Assembly: GCA_035400705.1 (NCBI GenBank) | Contig: DAOMZV010000006.1 | Coordinates: forward strand, 1 to 37,430 | DNA length: 37,430 nucleotides | Source of the DNA: GWC2-40-17 sp035400705 | GTDB lineage: Bacteria; Patescibacteriota; Patescibacteriia; Magasanikbacterales; UBA10003 | Direction of reading: 5' to 3' | In this document: one piece after another, positions 16,756 to 24,795 of the stretch | How positions within the stretch are numbered: position 1 is the first letter of the stretch | How the letters are laid out: the number at the start of each line of letters is the position of its first letter | Notes under the pieces: generated by a model | Seen by the model: only the letters and a program-made list of their open reading frames with translations | What the model was told of the DNA's origin: nothing | Databases searched by the model: none | Program-made: the position numbers and the translations under genes

Positions 16756-17325
16756 ATGATCCTTATTATTGGACTGGGCAACCCAGGAAAAAAATATCAA
16801 TTTACCAGACACAATGCTGGTTTTTTGGCGTTAGAAAATTTCCAGCAAAACTCTCACCACAATTTCTCGGCTTGGCAAGAAAACAAAAAATTCCAAGCTC
16901 TTATTTCAGAATCATCAAATAAAAAAATCAAACTAATTTTGCCGCAAACTTTTATGAACAATTCCGGTGTGGCAGTGGCGACAATCGCTAAATTCTTTAA
17001 AGTTCCCTCTCCTAATATTTGGGTAGTTCACGATGATTTAGATTTACCTTTGGGAAAAATTAAAATACAAATTGATCACTCAGCTGCCGGTCATAACGGC
17101 ATCAAGTCAATAATTGAAAAAACGGGGAGCCAAAATTTTGGCCGTTTCCGAATTGGAATTAAACCAGCCATCGCCACTTCTTTACCTGGGTCTGAATTAG
17201 TCCTTAAAAATTTTACCGCGACAGAAAAAAGGTTACTAAAGGAAGTTTTTGCGCAAACCATTGCGGCCCTTGAAGAAGCTTTAGCTAAAAATTTAAACTC
17301 GGCCATGAATAAATTTAATACTTAA
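16756..17325 (+). CDS. pth: Peptidyl-tRNA hydrolase
   Basis: Releases peptides from tRNAs dropped by ribosomes. 189 aa, the normal length for bacterial Pth. GLGNPGKKY (6-14), the catalytic His in TRHNAGF (about 18-24), FMNNSG, the general-base region HDDLDLPLG and GHNGIKSI are all present. It lies 10 bases after der and its stop is 2 bases before the dprA ATG, so it is part of the LCP-der-pth-dprA operon. Confidence 0.96.
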   Translation: MILIIGLGNPGKKYQFTRHNAGFLALENFQQNSHHNFSAWQENKKFQALISESSNKKIKLILPQTFMNNSGVAVATIAKFFKVPSPNIWVVHDDLDLPLGKIKIQIDHSAAGHNGIKSIIEKTGSQNFGRFRIGIKPAIATSLPGSELVLKNFTATEKRLLKEVFAQTIAALEEALAKNLNSAMNKFNT

Positions 17326-17327
17326 AT

Positions 17328-18422
17328 ATGACTAAGGGGGAATTAAAATATTTAGTCGCCTTATCAGTTTTCTCAAAATTCAACCCCAAAAGTCTGCTTA
17401 AAATTAAGCGGACTTTTGTTAATTTACAAGATGTTTGGCAGGCTGGATTACATGATTTTTTAAAATTGGGTATTACCGAATCCACTGCTTTGTCTTTTTT
17501 AGAAGAAAGAAACAAAATAAATCCAGAACAAGAATGGGAAAAAGTACAACAAGCTAATTTAAACATTATAACCCTAGACGACCCTGGTTATCCCCCTCTC
17601 TTAAAAGAAATTAGTGATCCCCCAGTTTTGTTATATTACCGCGGCTTACTAAAAAATGATGCCTTTCCTCTAGCCGTGGTCGGTTCGCGACGATTAAGTT
17701 TCTATGGCCGTCAAGTGATAGAAAAATTAATGCCCAAATTAATTGACAATAAAATTTCTATTATCAGCGGCTTAGCCTTAGGTGCCGATGCTGTCAGTCA
17801 CCAAGAATGTCTTAAAAATCATGGCCGAACTATTGCTGTTTTAGGTTCTGGTCTTGACGCTGCCAATATCTATCCCAAACAAAACCAACGTTTAGCCCAA
17901 GAAATATTTGAAGCTGGGGGGTTAATTATAAGCGAATACCCCATTGGCACTCTACCTTTACGTTTCAATTTTCCAGCTCGCAATCGCCTTATCTCTGGTT
18001 TATCCTTAGGAACTTTAATTATTGAGGCGACTGAAGAGTCTGGTTCATTAATCACCGCCAAACTTGCCTTAGAACAAAACCGCGAAGTCTTTTGCATCCC
18101 GGGAAATATTTTTTCTCCCTTATCAGAAGGACCTAACAACCTAATTAAACTTGGTGCCAAACTAATTACAGGAGTAGAAGATATTTTGGAAGAAATGTCC
18201 ATTGAGCATCAGGAACTTCCCCTCCCTAAAGCCAAACCCTTACCAGCCAACCCTCAAGAAACAGCTATTTTAAAAACTTTGGGGCCTGAGCCTAAACATA
18301 TAGATAAAATTACCCTCGAAAGTGGTTTGTCAGCCAGCCTAGTCTTTTCTGTTATTTCTTTAATGGAAATAGCAGGTAAGGTTAAAAATGTTGGAGGCAT
18401 GAATTATCTAATCTGCGCTTAA
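17328..18422 (+). CDS. dprA: DNA processing protein DprA
   Basis: Binds incoming single-stranded DNA and loads RecA during natural transformation. 364 aa. An N-terminal helical region (about 1-75) precedes a Rossmann-like core with VVGSRRLSFYG, ISGLALGADA and VLGSGLDAANIYP, then FNFPARNRLISGLS and EQNREVFCIPGN. A C-terminal winged-helix domain (about 300-364) is also present. All family landmarks are seen. With radA, recG and recO in the window, and given that CPR cells depend on outside nucleotides, a role in DNA uptake is plausible. No terminator follows; the topA promoter starts within 3 bases of its stop. Confidence 0.95.
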   Translation: MTKGELKYLVALSVFSKFNPKSLLKIKRTFVNLQDVWQAGLHDFLKLGITESTALSFLEERNKINPEQEWEKVQQANLNIITLDDPGYPPLLKEISDPPVLLYYRGLLKNDAFPLAVVGSRRLSFYGRQVIEKLMPKLIDNKISIISGLALGADAVSHQECLKNHGRTIAVLGSGLDAANIYPKQNQRLAQEIFEAGGLIISEYPIGTLPLRFNFPARNRLISGLSLGTLIIEATEESGSLITAKLALEQNREVFCIPGNIFSPLSEGPNNLIKLGAKLITGVEDILEEMSIEHQELPLPKAKPLPANPQETAILKTLGPEPKHIDKITLESGLSASLVFSVISLMEIAGKVKNVGGMNYLICA

Positions 18423-18424
18423 AA

Positions 18425-18453
18425 TTGACAAAAACAGCTTAAACAGGTATAGT
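18425..18453 (+). promoter_or_regulatory. Strong sigma70 promoter of topA
   Basis: TTGACA (18425-18430) and TATAGT (18448-18453) are separated by 17 bases. The predicted start near 18460 leaves a 20-nt leader with no Shine-Dalgarno sequence. Confidence 0.8.
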
Positions 18454-18479
18454 GTTAAACAATTGTTTTATTTTGCCTT

Positions 18480-20705
18480 ATGTCTCAACTTTTAATTGTA
18501 GAATCACCTACTAAAGCCAAAACTATCTCTAAATTTTTAGGTTCTAAATTTATTGTCAAATCTTCTTTTGGCCATATTAGAGATTTACCTAAATCCAAGT
18601 TAGGTGTTGATGTAGAAAAAAACTTTGAGCCGACCTACATTATTCCTAAAGATAAGCAAAAGATTGTTACGGATTTAAAAAAAGCAGCTAAAAAAACTGA
18701 TGAGGTGCTATTTGCAACTGATGAGGACCGCGAAGGTGAGGCCATCTCTTGGCATTTAGCTAACATTTTAGACATCCCAGCAGAAAAAGTTCGACGTTTA
18801 GTTTTCCACGAAATCACCAAAAGCGCAATTGAAGAATCCCTAAAAAATCCTCGCGAATTAGACTTAAATTTAGTTAATGCCCAACAAGCGCGTCGCGTTT
18901 TAGATCGTTTGGTTGGTTATAAACTTTCTCCATTTTTATGGAAAAAAGTTGCTCGCGGCCTATCAGCTGGACGTGTCCAATCTGTAGCCATGCGTTTAAT
19001 TGTCGAACGCGAAAGAGAAATTCAGGCTTTTCAACCACAGGAATATTGGTCTGTAGAAGCAATTTTTGAAAAAGACAAACAACTAATTGCAGCTAAACTC
19101 CACAAAATCAATGGGCAAAGCTTAGATAAATTAGAAATTAAAAATAAAGAAGAAGCTGATAAAATTTTACAGGAATTAGAAGGTAGCCAATATCAAGTCG
19201 CGGCAGTTTCCCAAAAAACTCTAAAAAAGAGAGCGGCAGCTCCTTTTACCACCTCCACCTTACAACAAGAAGCTAATCGTCGTCTGGGTTTTTCGGCTAA
19301 ACAAACCATGATGTTAGCCCAACAACTATATGAAGGTATTGATCTTAAAGGACAAGGTCATGTAGGTTTAATTACCTACATGAGAACTGATTCGGTGGTA
19401 TTATCTGGTAAATTTTTAAATGAAGCTCGTCAATTAATCCAAGAAAAATTTGGAAACAAATTTGTTCCGGAAAAACCAAACTTCTTTACCACTAAATCCA
19501 AACTAGCCCAAGAAGCCCACGAGGCTATCCGTCCTACCGAAGCCTCTCGCGATCCTGCTTTTTTAAAAGAAATTCTAGAATCAAAATTGTGGAGACTTTA
19601 TGATTTAATTTGGAAAAGAGCCGTGTCTTCTCAAATGGAAGACGCGATTTTTAACGGCACAACTATTGATATTAACAACCCTGATGAAAAGTACACTTTT
19701 CGTGCCAACGGCAATGTAATTGTTTTTCCTGGTTTCCTAACCCTCTACCCCGATTCCCAAAAAGAAACTCTTTTACCGGAAGTAGCGAAAAAAGACATTT
19801 TGCCCTTACAAGAATTAAAAAACGAACAACATTTTACTGAGCCACCAGCCCGCTATAATGATGCCAGTTTGGTAAAAATTTTAGAAGAATATGGCATTGG
19901 CCGACCTTCTACCTACGCTCCCACTATTTCCACTATTATTGCCCGTAAGTATGTAGAAAGAGATGAAAAAAAGAGATTTCAACCAACAGATATTGGCTTT
20001 TTAGTAACCGATATTTTAATAGAACATTTTCCGCAAATTGTTGATTACCAATTTACCGCCAAAATGGAAGATGATTTTGATGCTATTGCCGAAGGAAAAA
20101 CCACTTGGCAAAAACCAATTCAAGATTTTTATGGTCCTTTTGCTGAAAATTTAGAAATAAAAAATCAGGAATTAACCAAAAAGGAATTGACCGAACAGGA
20201 GACCAAAGAAGTTTGTGATAAATGTGGTTCTCCTATGGTTATTAAAATTGGACGTTTCGGCAAATTTTTAGCTTGCTCCAATTATCCTACTTGTAAAAAT
20301 ACTAAACCCTTAGGCGAAGAAAAAGATTTGCCGCCTATAGATGAAAAATGCCCAGAATGCGGTTCGCCTTTAATGCGTCGCCGCGGACGGTTTGGTTTAT
20401 TTATTAGCTGCAGTAACTACCCCACTTGTAAATATATTAAAAAAGAAGTTAAAAGCACGGGTGTAAAATGCCCCAAGTGCACCGAGGGAGACATTATTGA
20501 ACGTCGTACTCGCTACAAAAAAATATTTTATTCTTGCAGCCGCTATCCTGATTGTGATTTTGCTCTATGGAATAAACCGACTGGAGAAAAATGCCCGACC
20601 TGTGGATCTTTAATGGTGGAAGGCACTAAAGAAAAAATTGTTTGCAGCAACAAAGAATGCCCGACTAATATCAATATTAAAACTAAAAAGAAAAAATCGT
20701 CCTAA
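18480..20705 (+). CDS. topA: DNA topoisomerase I
   Basis: Type IA topoisomerase relaxing negative supercoils. 741 aa. The N-terminal Toprim domain starts at IVESPTKAKT, with catalytic Glu8 and the metal-binding DEDREG (81-86). The nucleophile is Tyr300 in GLITYMRTDS. QSVAMRLIVERE and IGRPSTYAPT complete the core. From about residue 575 to the end lie four cysteine-pair zinc-ribbon units, three ending in CSNYPTC or CSRYPDC and the fourth in CSNKECP. The gene has its own near-consensus promoter and ends at a terminator (20691-20721), so it is a single-gene unit with possible read-in from dprA. Confidence 0.97.
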   Translation: MSQLLIVESPTKAKTISKFLGSKFIVKSSFGHIRDLPKSKLGVDVEKNFEPTYIIPKDKQKIVTDLKKAAKKTDEVLFATDEDREGEAISWHLANILDIPAEKVRRLVFHEITKSAIEESLKNPRELDLNLVNAQQARRVLDRLVGYKLSPFLWKKVARGLSAGRVQSVAMRLIVEREREIQAFQPQEYWSVEAIFEKDKQLIAAKLHKINGQSLDKLEIKNKEEADKILQELEGSQYQVAAVSQKTLKKRAAAPFTTSTLQQEANRRLGFSAKQTMMLAQQLYEGIDLKGQGHVGLITYMRTDSVVLSGKFLNEARQLIQEKFGNKFVPEKPNFFTTKSKLAQEAHEAIRPTEASRDPAFLKEILESKLWRLYDLIWKRAVSSQMEDAIFNGTTIDINNPDEKYTFRANGNVIVFPGFLTLYPDSQKETLLPEVAKKDILPLQELKNEQHFTEPPARYNDASLVKILEEYGIGRPSTYAPTISTIIARKYVERDEKKRFQPTDIGFLVTDILIEHFPQIVDYQFTAKMEDDFDAIAEGKTTWQKPIQDFYGPFAENLEIKNQELTKKELTEQETKEVCDKCGSPMVIKIGRFGKFLACSNYPTCKNTKPLGEEKDLPPIDEKCPECGSPLMRRRGRFGLFISCSNYPTCKYIKKEVKSTGVKCPKCTEGDIIERRTRYKKIFYSCSRYPDCDFALWNKPTGEKCPTCGSLMVEGTKEKIVCSNKECPTNINIKTKKKKSS

Positions 20706-20721
20706 CCAGGGCGATTTTTTT
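20691..20721 (+). terminator. Intrinsic terminator of topA
   Basis: The stem 20694-20702/20709-20717, including the topA stop codon, has a loop of 6 bases and is followed by a run of T to 20721. Confidence 0.8.
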
Positions 20722-20724
20722 AAT

Positions 20725-20772
20725 AAAAAAACCGGCAACCAAAGTTTGGTGTTAACCATTCTTTGATTGCCG
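20725..20772 (-). terminator. Intrinsic terminator of the cysteine-rich protein gene
   Basis: A long hairpin pairs 20731-20743 with 20760-20772 (12 of 13 pairs) and has an inner GGT/ACC helix. On the minus strand it is followed by a run of T (20730-20725). Confidence 0.85.
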
Positions 20773-20789
20773 GAGGACGTCGTTAAACG

Positions 20790-21269
20790 TCAGTTACAGG
20801 TTGGCTTGGGGCCGTTCCATTTGTTCAACGGGTTCAGGACGTATCCAACACCCTTGCCGTCTTCGCAGGTGACGACACCAGTGTTGCCATCGATTGGCTG
20901 TCCAAACCCGGCTCTAGCGCAAGCTTCTTCAACGGCCTTCCGATTACTGGAGCAGCTTGGGTCACTTGGCTGGCAATGGCTGAGGTAACCATTGTGAAGC
21001 TGGTGCATCTTACCGGAGGACTCCACACACCAGTACTGGGGCAGTTGAGCAATGATAGACACCTTGACGAACCGGTTCGGGACGCCGGTCTCTTCAGCGA
21101 TCTTGCGGCAACCATCTTCAGCCCAGGTCGTAGTCGCCTGCTTCTCTGAGGTATTGGTGTCACGGACATATTTACCGAAGGAAAGAAAACCGACTAACGC
21201 CCCCAAAAAAACAGCGACGATGATGATGATGACAGCAACTGATTTAAGTGCAGCAAGCAACTTTTTCAT
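20790..21269 (-). CDS. Exported cysteine-rich protein of unknown function
   Basis: 159 aa, not recognised. A basic start and one hydrophobic helix (about 9-31) form a signal anchor. The outer domain of about 125 residues has seven cysteines and is rich in Gly, Pro and Asn, so it is likely disulfide-bonded. A good ribosome binding site (AAGAGGA) lies about 8 bases before the ATG. Base composition differs sharply from the flanks: 32 of 60 bases in 21001-21060 are G or C. It has a consensus promoter, a 110-nt leader with a terminator-like hairpin, and its own terminator, which suggests a regulated, perhaps acquired, surface protein. The overlapping frame at 20834-21169 on the same strand has no ribosome binding site and was rejected. 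Confidence 0.72.
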   Translation of the reverse strand: MKKLLAALKSVAVIIIIVAVFLGALVGFLSFGKYVRDTNTSEKQATTTWAEDGCRKIAEETGVPNRFVKVSIIAQLPQYWCVESSGKMHQLHNGYLSHCQPSDPSCSSNRKAVEEACARAGFGQPIDGNTGVVTCEDGKGVGYVLNPLNKWNGPKPTCN

Positions 21270-21301
21270 TTGTAATTCCTCTTAAAAAGTTTCCAAAAAA
21301 C

Positions 21302-21327
21302 ACCTTAGGAGATCCTCTCCTTAAGGC
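21302..21327 (-). promoter_or_regulatory. Attenuator-like hairpin in the leader of the cysteine-rich protein gene
   Basis: On the minus strand CCTTA pairs with TAAGG and GGAGA with TCTCC around a 3-base loop (21326-21303), followed within two bases by six T. It lies between the promoter and the ribosome binding site, so it could stop transcription early; its stem also contains an SD-like GGAGAGGA. Confidence 0.5.
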
Positions 21328-21385
21328 GACTTATCCCTTAATTGTCAAATAACCATTCAAGCTTATTTTAAGCTAGTAACTAAAC

Positions 21386-21414
21386 AGTATAGCACAATTT
21401 TGCCTTTTTGTCAA
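21386..21414 (-). promoter_or_regulatory. Consensus promoter of the cysteine-rich protein gene
   Basis: Minus-strand TTGACA (21414-21409) and TATACT (21391-21386) are separated by 17 bases. The predicted start near 21379 gives a leader of about 110 nt. It overlaps the presumed promoter of the ppGpp gene on the other strand. Confidence 0.8.
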
Positions 21415-21428
21415 TAGCTTGGTATAAA
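21400..21428 (+). promoter_or_regulatory. Possible extended -10 promoter of the RelA/SpoT gene
   Basis: TTGCCT (21400-21405) and TATAAA (21423-21428) are separated by 17 bases, with TGG just before the -10. The predicted start near 21435 gives a 29-nt leader. The -35 match is weak. Confidence 0.4.
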
Positions 21429-21463
21429 TATAAGTACGGTCTTATTGGTTATTATATCAAAAT

Positions 21464-22945
21464 ATGAGCATCGAAAGATTGCTAAATACAGTTAAAAATA
21501 ATAATCCTGAAGCGGATTTAGATTTAATCCGTCTAGCTTATGATTATGCTGCTAAAGCGCATGATGGACAAAAACGAGCTTCTGGTGAACCTTATATTAA
21601 CCACCCTTTAGCCGTAGCTCAATATTTAGCAGAAATAAATTTAGATACGGCCATTATTATTGCTGGTTTATTGCATGATGTTCCGGAAGATACCAGCGCC
21701 ACAATCAAAGACATCGAAAAAAACTTTGGCTCAGATATCGCCTCAATGGTGGCCGGTATTACTAAATTAGGAAAATTAAAATACCGCGGTGTAGAACGCT
21801 ACGTGGAAAATTTGCGTAAAATGTTTATTGCTATTGCCCAAGACGTTCGTATCATGATTATTAAATTTGCTGACCGGTTGCATAATTTAAAAACCTTAGA
21901 TTCCCTACCAGAAAATAAACGCTATCGAATTGCCTTGGAAAGTCTGGAGATGTTTGCGCCAATTGCTGGAAGGCTAGGCATGGGCGAAATCAAGGGTCAA
22001 TTGGAAGATTTATCTTTTAAGTATGTCGATGCGGAAAATTATCAACTCATGCTTAAATTACAAACAGAAAGCTCTTCAGTTCATCAAAAAAATTTGGACA
22101 AAATAAAAGAGATAACCGAAAAAGAATTAGCTTCTGCTCGTGTTCCCATCATCTCTTTCCATGGACGCATCAAACATTTATATAGTTTATTCCGTAAATT
22201 TATCCGTTACAATAAAGAAATTGATAAAATTTATGATATTGTAGCCTTGCGAGTTATTGTTCCAACTATTGCGGATTGCTATGCTTCTTTAGGTATAATT
22301 CATAAATTGTGGCGTCCAGTGCCTAATCGCATTAAAGATTATATTGCTCAACCCAAACCTAATGGCTACCAATCACTCCATACCGCTACTTTTTGTTTAG
22401 AAGGACAGATAGTAGAATTTCAAATTAGAACAGAAAAAATGCATGAGGAAGCCGAGTATGGTATTGCCGCGCACTGGCAATACAAAGAACACAAAACCGG
22501 TGAAAACAAAGCTAAACAAATCTCTTGGATTAACGAATTGGCCCAAATTCAAAAAACGGTTTTCAAAAATGTTAAAGATATTGAAAATTTAAAAATAGAT
22601 TTTTTCCAAAATAGAATCTTTGTTTGGACTCCCCGTGGTGATATTATTGATTTACCCGAAGCCGCTACTCCAGTAGATTTTGCTTACGCCATCCATACTG
22701 ATGTTGGTAATAAATGTGTTGGTTGTAGAATTAATAATCAGTTAAGCAGCTTGGATACCCCCCTTAAAAATGGCGATATTGCAGAAATCATCATCGATAA
22801 AAAACGCAAAGGACCAAACCCGGGTTGGCTTAAATTTGTTAAAACTAATGGTGCCAAGTCGCGTATCAAAACTTATGCCAAGTCTTCTCTCGGAGACTGG
22901 ATTAAAGACAAACTTTCCATCATCAAAGAAAATCTACCTAACTAA
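21464..22945 (+). CDS. rsh: RelA/SpoT-homologue (p)ppGpp synthetase/hydrolase lacking the C-terminal ACT region
   Basis: Makes and degrades the stringent-response alarmone. 493 aa, against about 700-750 aa for full-length Rel or SpoT. The HD hydrolase domain looks active: His47, His71-Asp72, Glu75-Asp76 and Asp137 in FADRLHNL. The synthetase domain has GRIKHLYSL, YDIVALRVIV, NGYQSLHT (300-307) and EVQIRT-like EFQIRT. A TGS domain covers about 388-450. The helical, zinc-finger and ACT regions that sense stalled ribosomes are absent, and the reading frame ends cleanly before a terminator, so this is a short form rather than an obvious frameshift. It is expressed alone; its promoter lies back to back with that of the cysteine-rich protein. 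Confidence 0.92.
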   Translation: MSIERLLNTVKNNNPEADLDLIRLAYDYAAKAHDGQKRASGEPYINHPLAVAQYLAEINLDTAIIIAGLLHDVPEDTSATIKDIEKNFGSDIASMVAGITKLGKLKYRGVERYVENLRKMFIAIAQDVRIMIIKFADRLHNLKTLDSLPENKRYRIALESLEMFAPIAGRLGMGEIKGQLEDLSFKYVDAENYQLMLKLQTESSSVHQKNLDKIKEITEKELASARVPIISFHGRIKHLYSLFRKFIRYNKEIDKIYDIVALRVIVPTIADCYASLGIIHKLWRPVPNRIKDYIAQPKPNGYQSLHTATFCLEGQIVEFQIRTEKMHEEAEYGIAAHWQYKEHKTGENKAKQISWINELAQIQKTVFKNVKDIENLKIDFFQNRIFVWTPRGDIIDLPEAATPVDFAYAIHTDVGNKCVGCRINNQLSSLDTPLKNGDIAEIIIDKKRKGPNPGWLKFVKTNGAKSRIKTYAKSSLGDWIKDKLSIIKENLPN

Positions 22946-22972
22946 AAAAGCCCCCGTACTAGTGGGGCTTTT
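22945..22972. terminator. Bidirectional terminator between rsh and parB
   Basis: GCCCC (22950-22954) pairs with GGGGC (22964-22968), with A and T runs on the outside. It serves both converging genes. Confidence 0.85.
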
Positions 22973-22974
22973 GG

Positions 22975-23871
22975 TTATTTAATTAATTCGGACATTAGCC
23001 GACGCAATTCTTCATCAGAATAATAATCAATTATCACTTTGCCTTTTTTACCAGTCTTAGTTATCTGCACTTTAGTTCCCAGTCTCTCTCTTAACTTTTT
23101 TTCCCAATCAAGAACCAAGGGGTCGCGGCGTAAAGACAAACCGCTGCTAACTTTTTTTTCTGCAACCTCTCTTTCAACCTCATGTACACTGGCCCCATTT
23201 TTTACTATTTTGTGATAAAAATTAATTTGTTCTTTAGGACTCTTTAGACCTAAAATCGTACGCGCTGTTGTTGCGTTTATCTCTCCATCCACTAAACCTT
23301 TTTGAATTTCCATTGGTAAATCCAATAATCTTAAAATATTACCAATATAAGGGCGGCTCTTTCCTACCCGTTTGGCCACTTCTTCCTGAGTCAACTGGAA
23401 TTCAGCCATTAATCTTTCATAAGCGAAAGCTTCTTCAATGGCATTTAAATTTTGACGTTGGATGTTCTCAATCAAAGCCAATTCCAATTTTTGCGATCCT
23501 TTAATATTTTTTATTACCGCTGGTACTGTTGATAAGCCAGCAATTGTCGCGGCGCGTAATCTTCTTTCACCAGCCACCAATTCATAAGTACCGTCTTCTT
23601 TTTCTGTCACCAACAACGGCTGCAAAATACCGTGTTCTTTAATGGAATTAATTAAATCTTCTAAATCTTGGTGCTCAAAAACTCGACGTGGCTGATAGGA
23701 ATTGGCCCGAATTAAAGAAATAGGGACATTCCATAACCGCCCATCTTTATTCCCATCCTCGGAAAAATTTTTAACTACTGCTGACGGAACAGTTACACCA
23801 ATATTTTTTACTTCAACGGTAGTTGTTTTTTTAGTGGGTATTAAAGAACCCAAACCTTTTCCTAAAGGCAT
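22975..23871 (-). CDS. parB: Chromosome-partitioning protein ParB
   Basis: CTP-dependent DNA clamp loaded at parS sites for chromosome segregation. 298 aa. NSIKEHGILQPLLV and the CTP-binding AGERRLRA (Leu where many have Trp) are followed by LIENIQRQNLNAIEEA. A helix-turn-helix lies in TQEEVAKRVGKSRPYI, and a C-terminal dimerisation segment ends the protein. The N-terminus begins MPLGKGLGSLIP, as in many chromosomal ParBs. It lies 6 bases after parA on the same transcript. I did not find a parS palindrome in the window. Confidence 0.96.
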   Translation of the reverse strand: MPLGKGLGSLIPTKKTTTVEVKNIGVTVPSAVVKNFSEDGNKDGRLWNVPISLIRANSYQPRRVFEHQDLEDLINSIKEHGILQPLLVTEKEDGTYELVAGERRLRAATIAGLSTVPAVIKNIKGSQKLELALIENIQRQNLNAIEEAFAYERLMAEFQLTQEEVAKRVGKSRPYIGNILRLLDLPMEIQKGLVDGEINATTARTILGLKSPKEQINFYHKIVKNGASVHEVEREVAEKKVSSGLSLRRDPLVLDWEKKLRERLGTKVQITKTGKKGKVIIDYYSDEELRRLMSELIK

Positions 23872-23877
23872 AAAAAA

Positions 23878-24651
23878 TTATTGATTATTTTGATCCATTT
23901 CTATAAGTTCTTTGGCCAAACGCTCATAAGCCTTGCCTCCCTTAGAAGAAGGATCATAATGTAAGATTGATTTACCAAATGATGGAGCTTCTGCCAAACG
24001 AACACTACGGGGGATCACGGAACGAAAAATTTTATTGGGAAAATATTTGTATAGTTCTTCCAGCACGTCAGAAGATAATTTATTTCGACTATCAAACATC
24101 GTTAAAACTGCTCCACGAACATTTAAGTTAGGATGTAAATTTTCTTTAACCAAATTGATAGTCTCCAGTAACTGACTTAGACCTTCCAAGGCGTAATACT
24201 CTGCCTGAACTGGAATTAAAACTTCATCAGCCGCCACTAATCCATTAATAGTTAAAAGCCCTAAAGACGGTGGACAGTCAATTAGAATATAATCGTAAGC
24301 ATGTTTGGCCTCTTGCAAAACTTCTCTTAATTTAAACTCTCGATTATTTTCATTGATTAATTCAATATTGGCTCCAGCTAAACCGAGGGTTGCTGGTGCT
24401 ACTCGATAGCCGTCATGGTTGGTGTTTTTAATAATTTCTCTTAAAGATGAGCCGCTAACAATAGCGTCATAGATTCCCTTTTCCACGCCACGATGATCAA
24501 TACCTAAACCAGAAGTGGCATTAGCTTGTGGATCGATATCTACTAATAAAACAAATTTGCCCAAAGACGCTAAATAAGCCCCCATGTTGACCGCTGTGGT
24601 GGTTTTTCCTACTCCTCCTTTCTGATTGACAAGAGAAATTATTTTTGGCAT
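23878..24651 (-). CDS. parA: Chromosome-partitioning ATPase ParA (Soj)
   Basis: Deviant Walker ATPase that moves ParB-parS complexes. 257 aa, normal for a chromosomal Soj-type ParA without an N-terminal DNA-binding extension. The deviant Walker A KGGVGKTT (10-17) is followed by VDIDPQANATSGLG and the Walker B region YILIDCPPSLG. PVQAEYYALEGLSQL, a ParA/Soj hallmark, is also present. The promoter places the transcription start on the A of the ATG, so its mRNA is probably leaderless. It is upstream of parB by 6 bases. Confidence 0.97.
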   Translation of the reverse strand: MPKIISLVNQKGGVGKTTTAVNMGAYLASLGKFVLLVDIDPQANATSGLGIDHRGVEKGIYDAIVSGSSLREIIKNTNHDGYRVAPATLGLAGANIELINENNREFKLREVLQEAKHAYDYILIDCPPSLGLLTINGLVAADEVLIPVQAEYYALEGLSQLLETINLVKENLHPNLNVRGAVLTMFDSRNKLSSDVLEELYKYFPNKIFRSVIPRSVRLAEAPSFGKSILHYDPSSKGGKAYERLAKELIEMDQNNQ

Positions 24652-24657
24652 AATATT

Positions 24658-24686
24658 ATTGTATCAAATAAAGCTAAATCTAACAA
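24658..24686 (-). promoter_or_regulatory. Promoter of parAB, predicting a leaderless mRNA
   Basis: Minus-strand TTGTTA (24686-24681) and TACAAT (24663-24658) are separated by 17 bases. Standard spacing puts the start at 24651, the A of the parA ATG. Confidence 0.65.
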
Positions 24687-24698
24687 GAGTAATTTAAT

Positions 24699-24779
24699 GC
24701 CGAAGTGGCGGAACGGTAGACGCACACGACTCAAAATCGTGCGGGTTTTCCCATGAGGGTTCGATTCCCTCCTTCGGCA
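24699..24779 (+). tRNA. tRNA-Leu (anticodon CAA)
   Basis: An 81-base tRNA with the long variable arm of type II tRNAs. Acceptor GCCGAAG/CTTCGGC, anticodon stem CACGA/TCGTG with loop CTCAAAA, hence CAA reading UUG. CCA is not encoded. It lies 17 bases before the metallophosphoesterase ATG. Confidence 0.94.
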
Positions 24780-24795
24780 TTTTTAAACCCAAAAA

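Noticed and set aside
20834..21169. 111-codon frame on the same strand as the cysteine-rich gene
   Set aside because: It lacks a ribosome binding site and signal sequence, while the 20790-21269 frame has both plus a promoter and leader.
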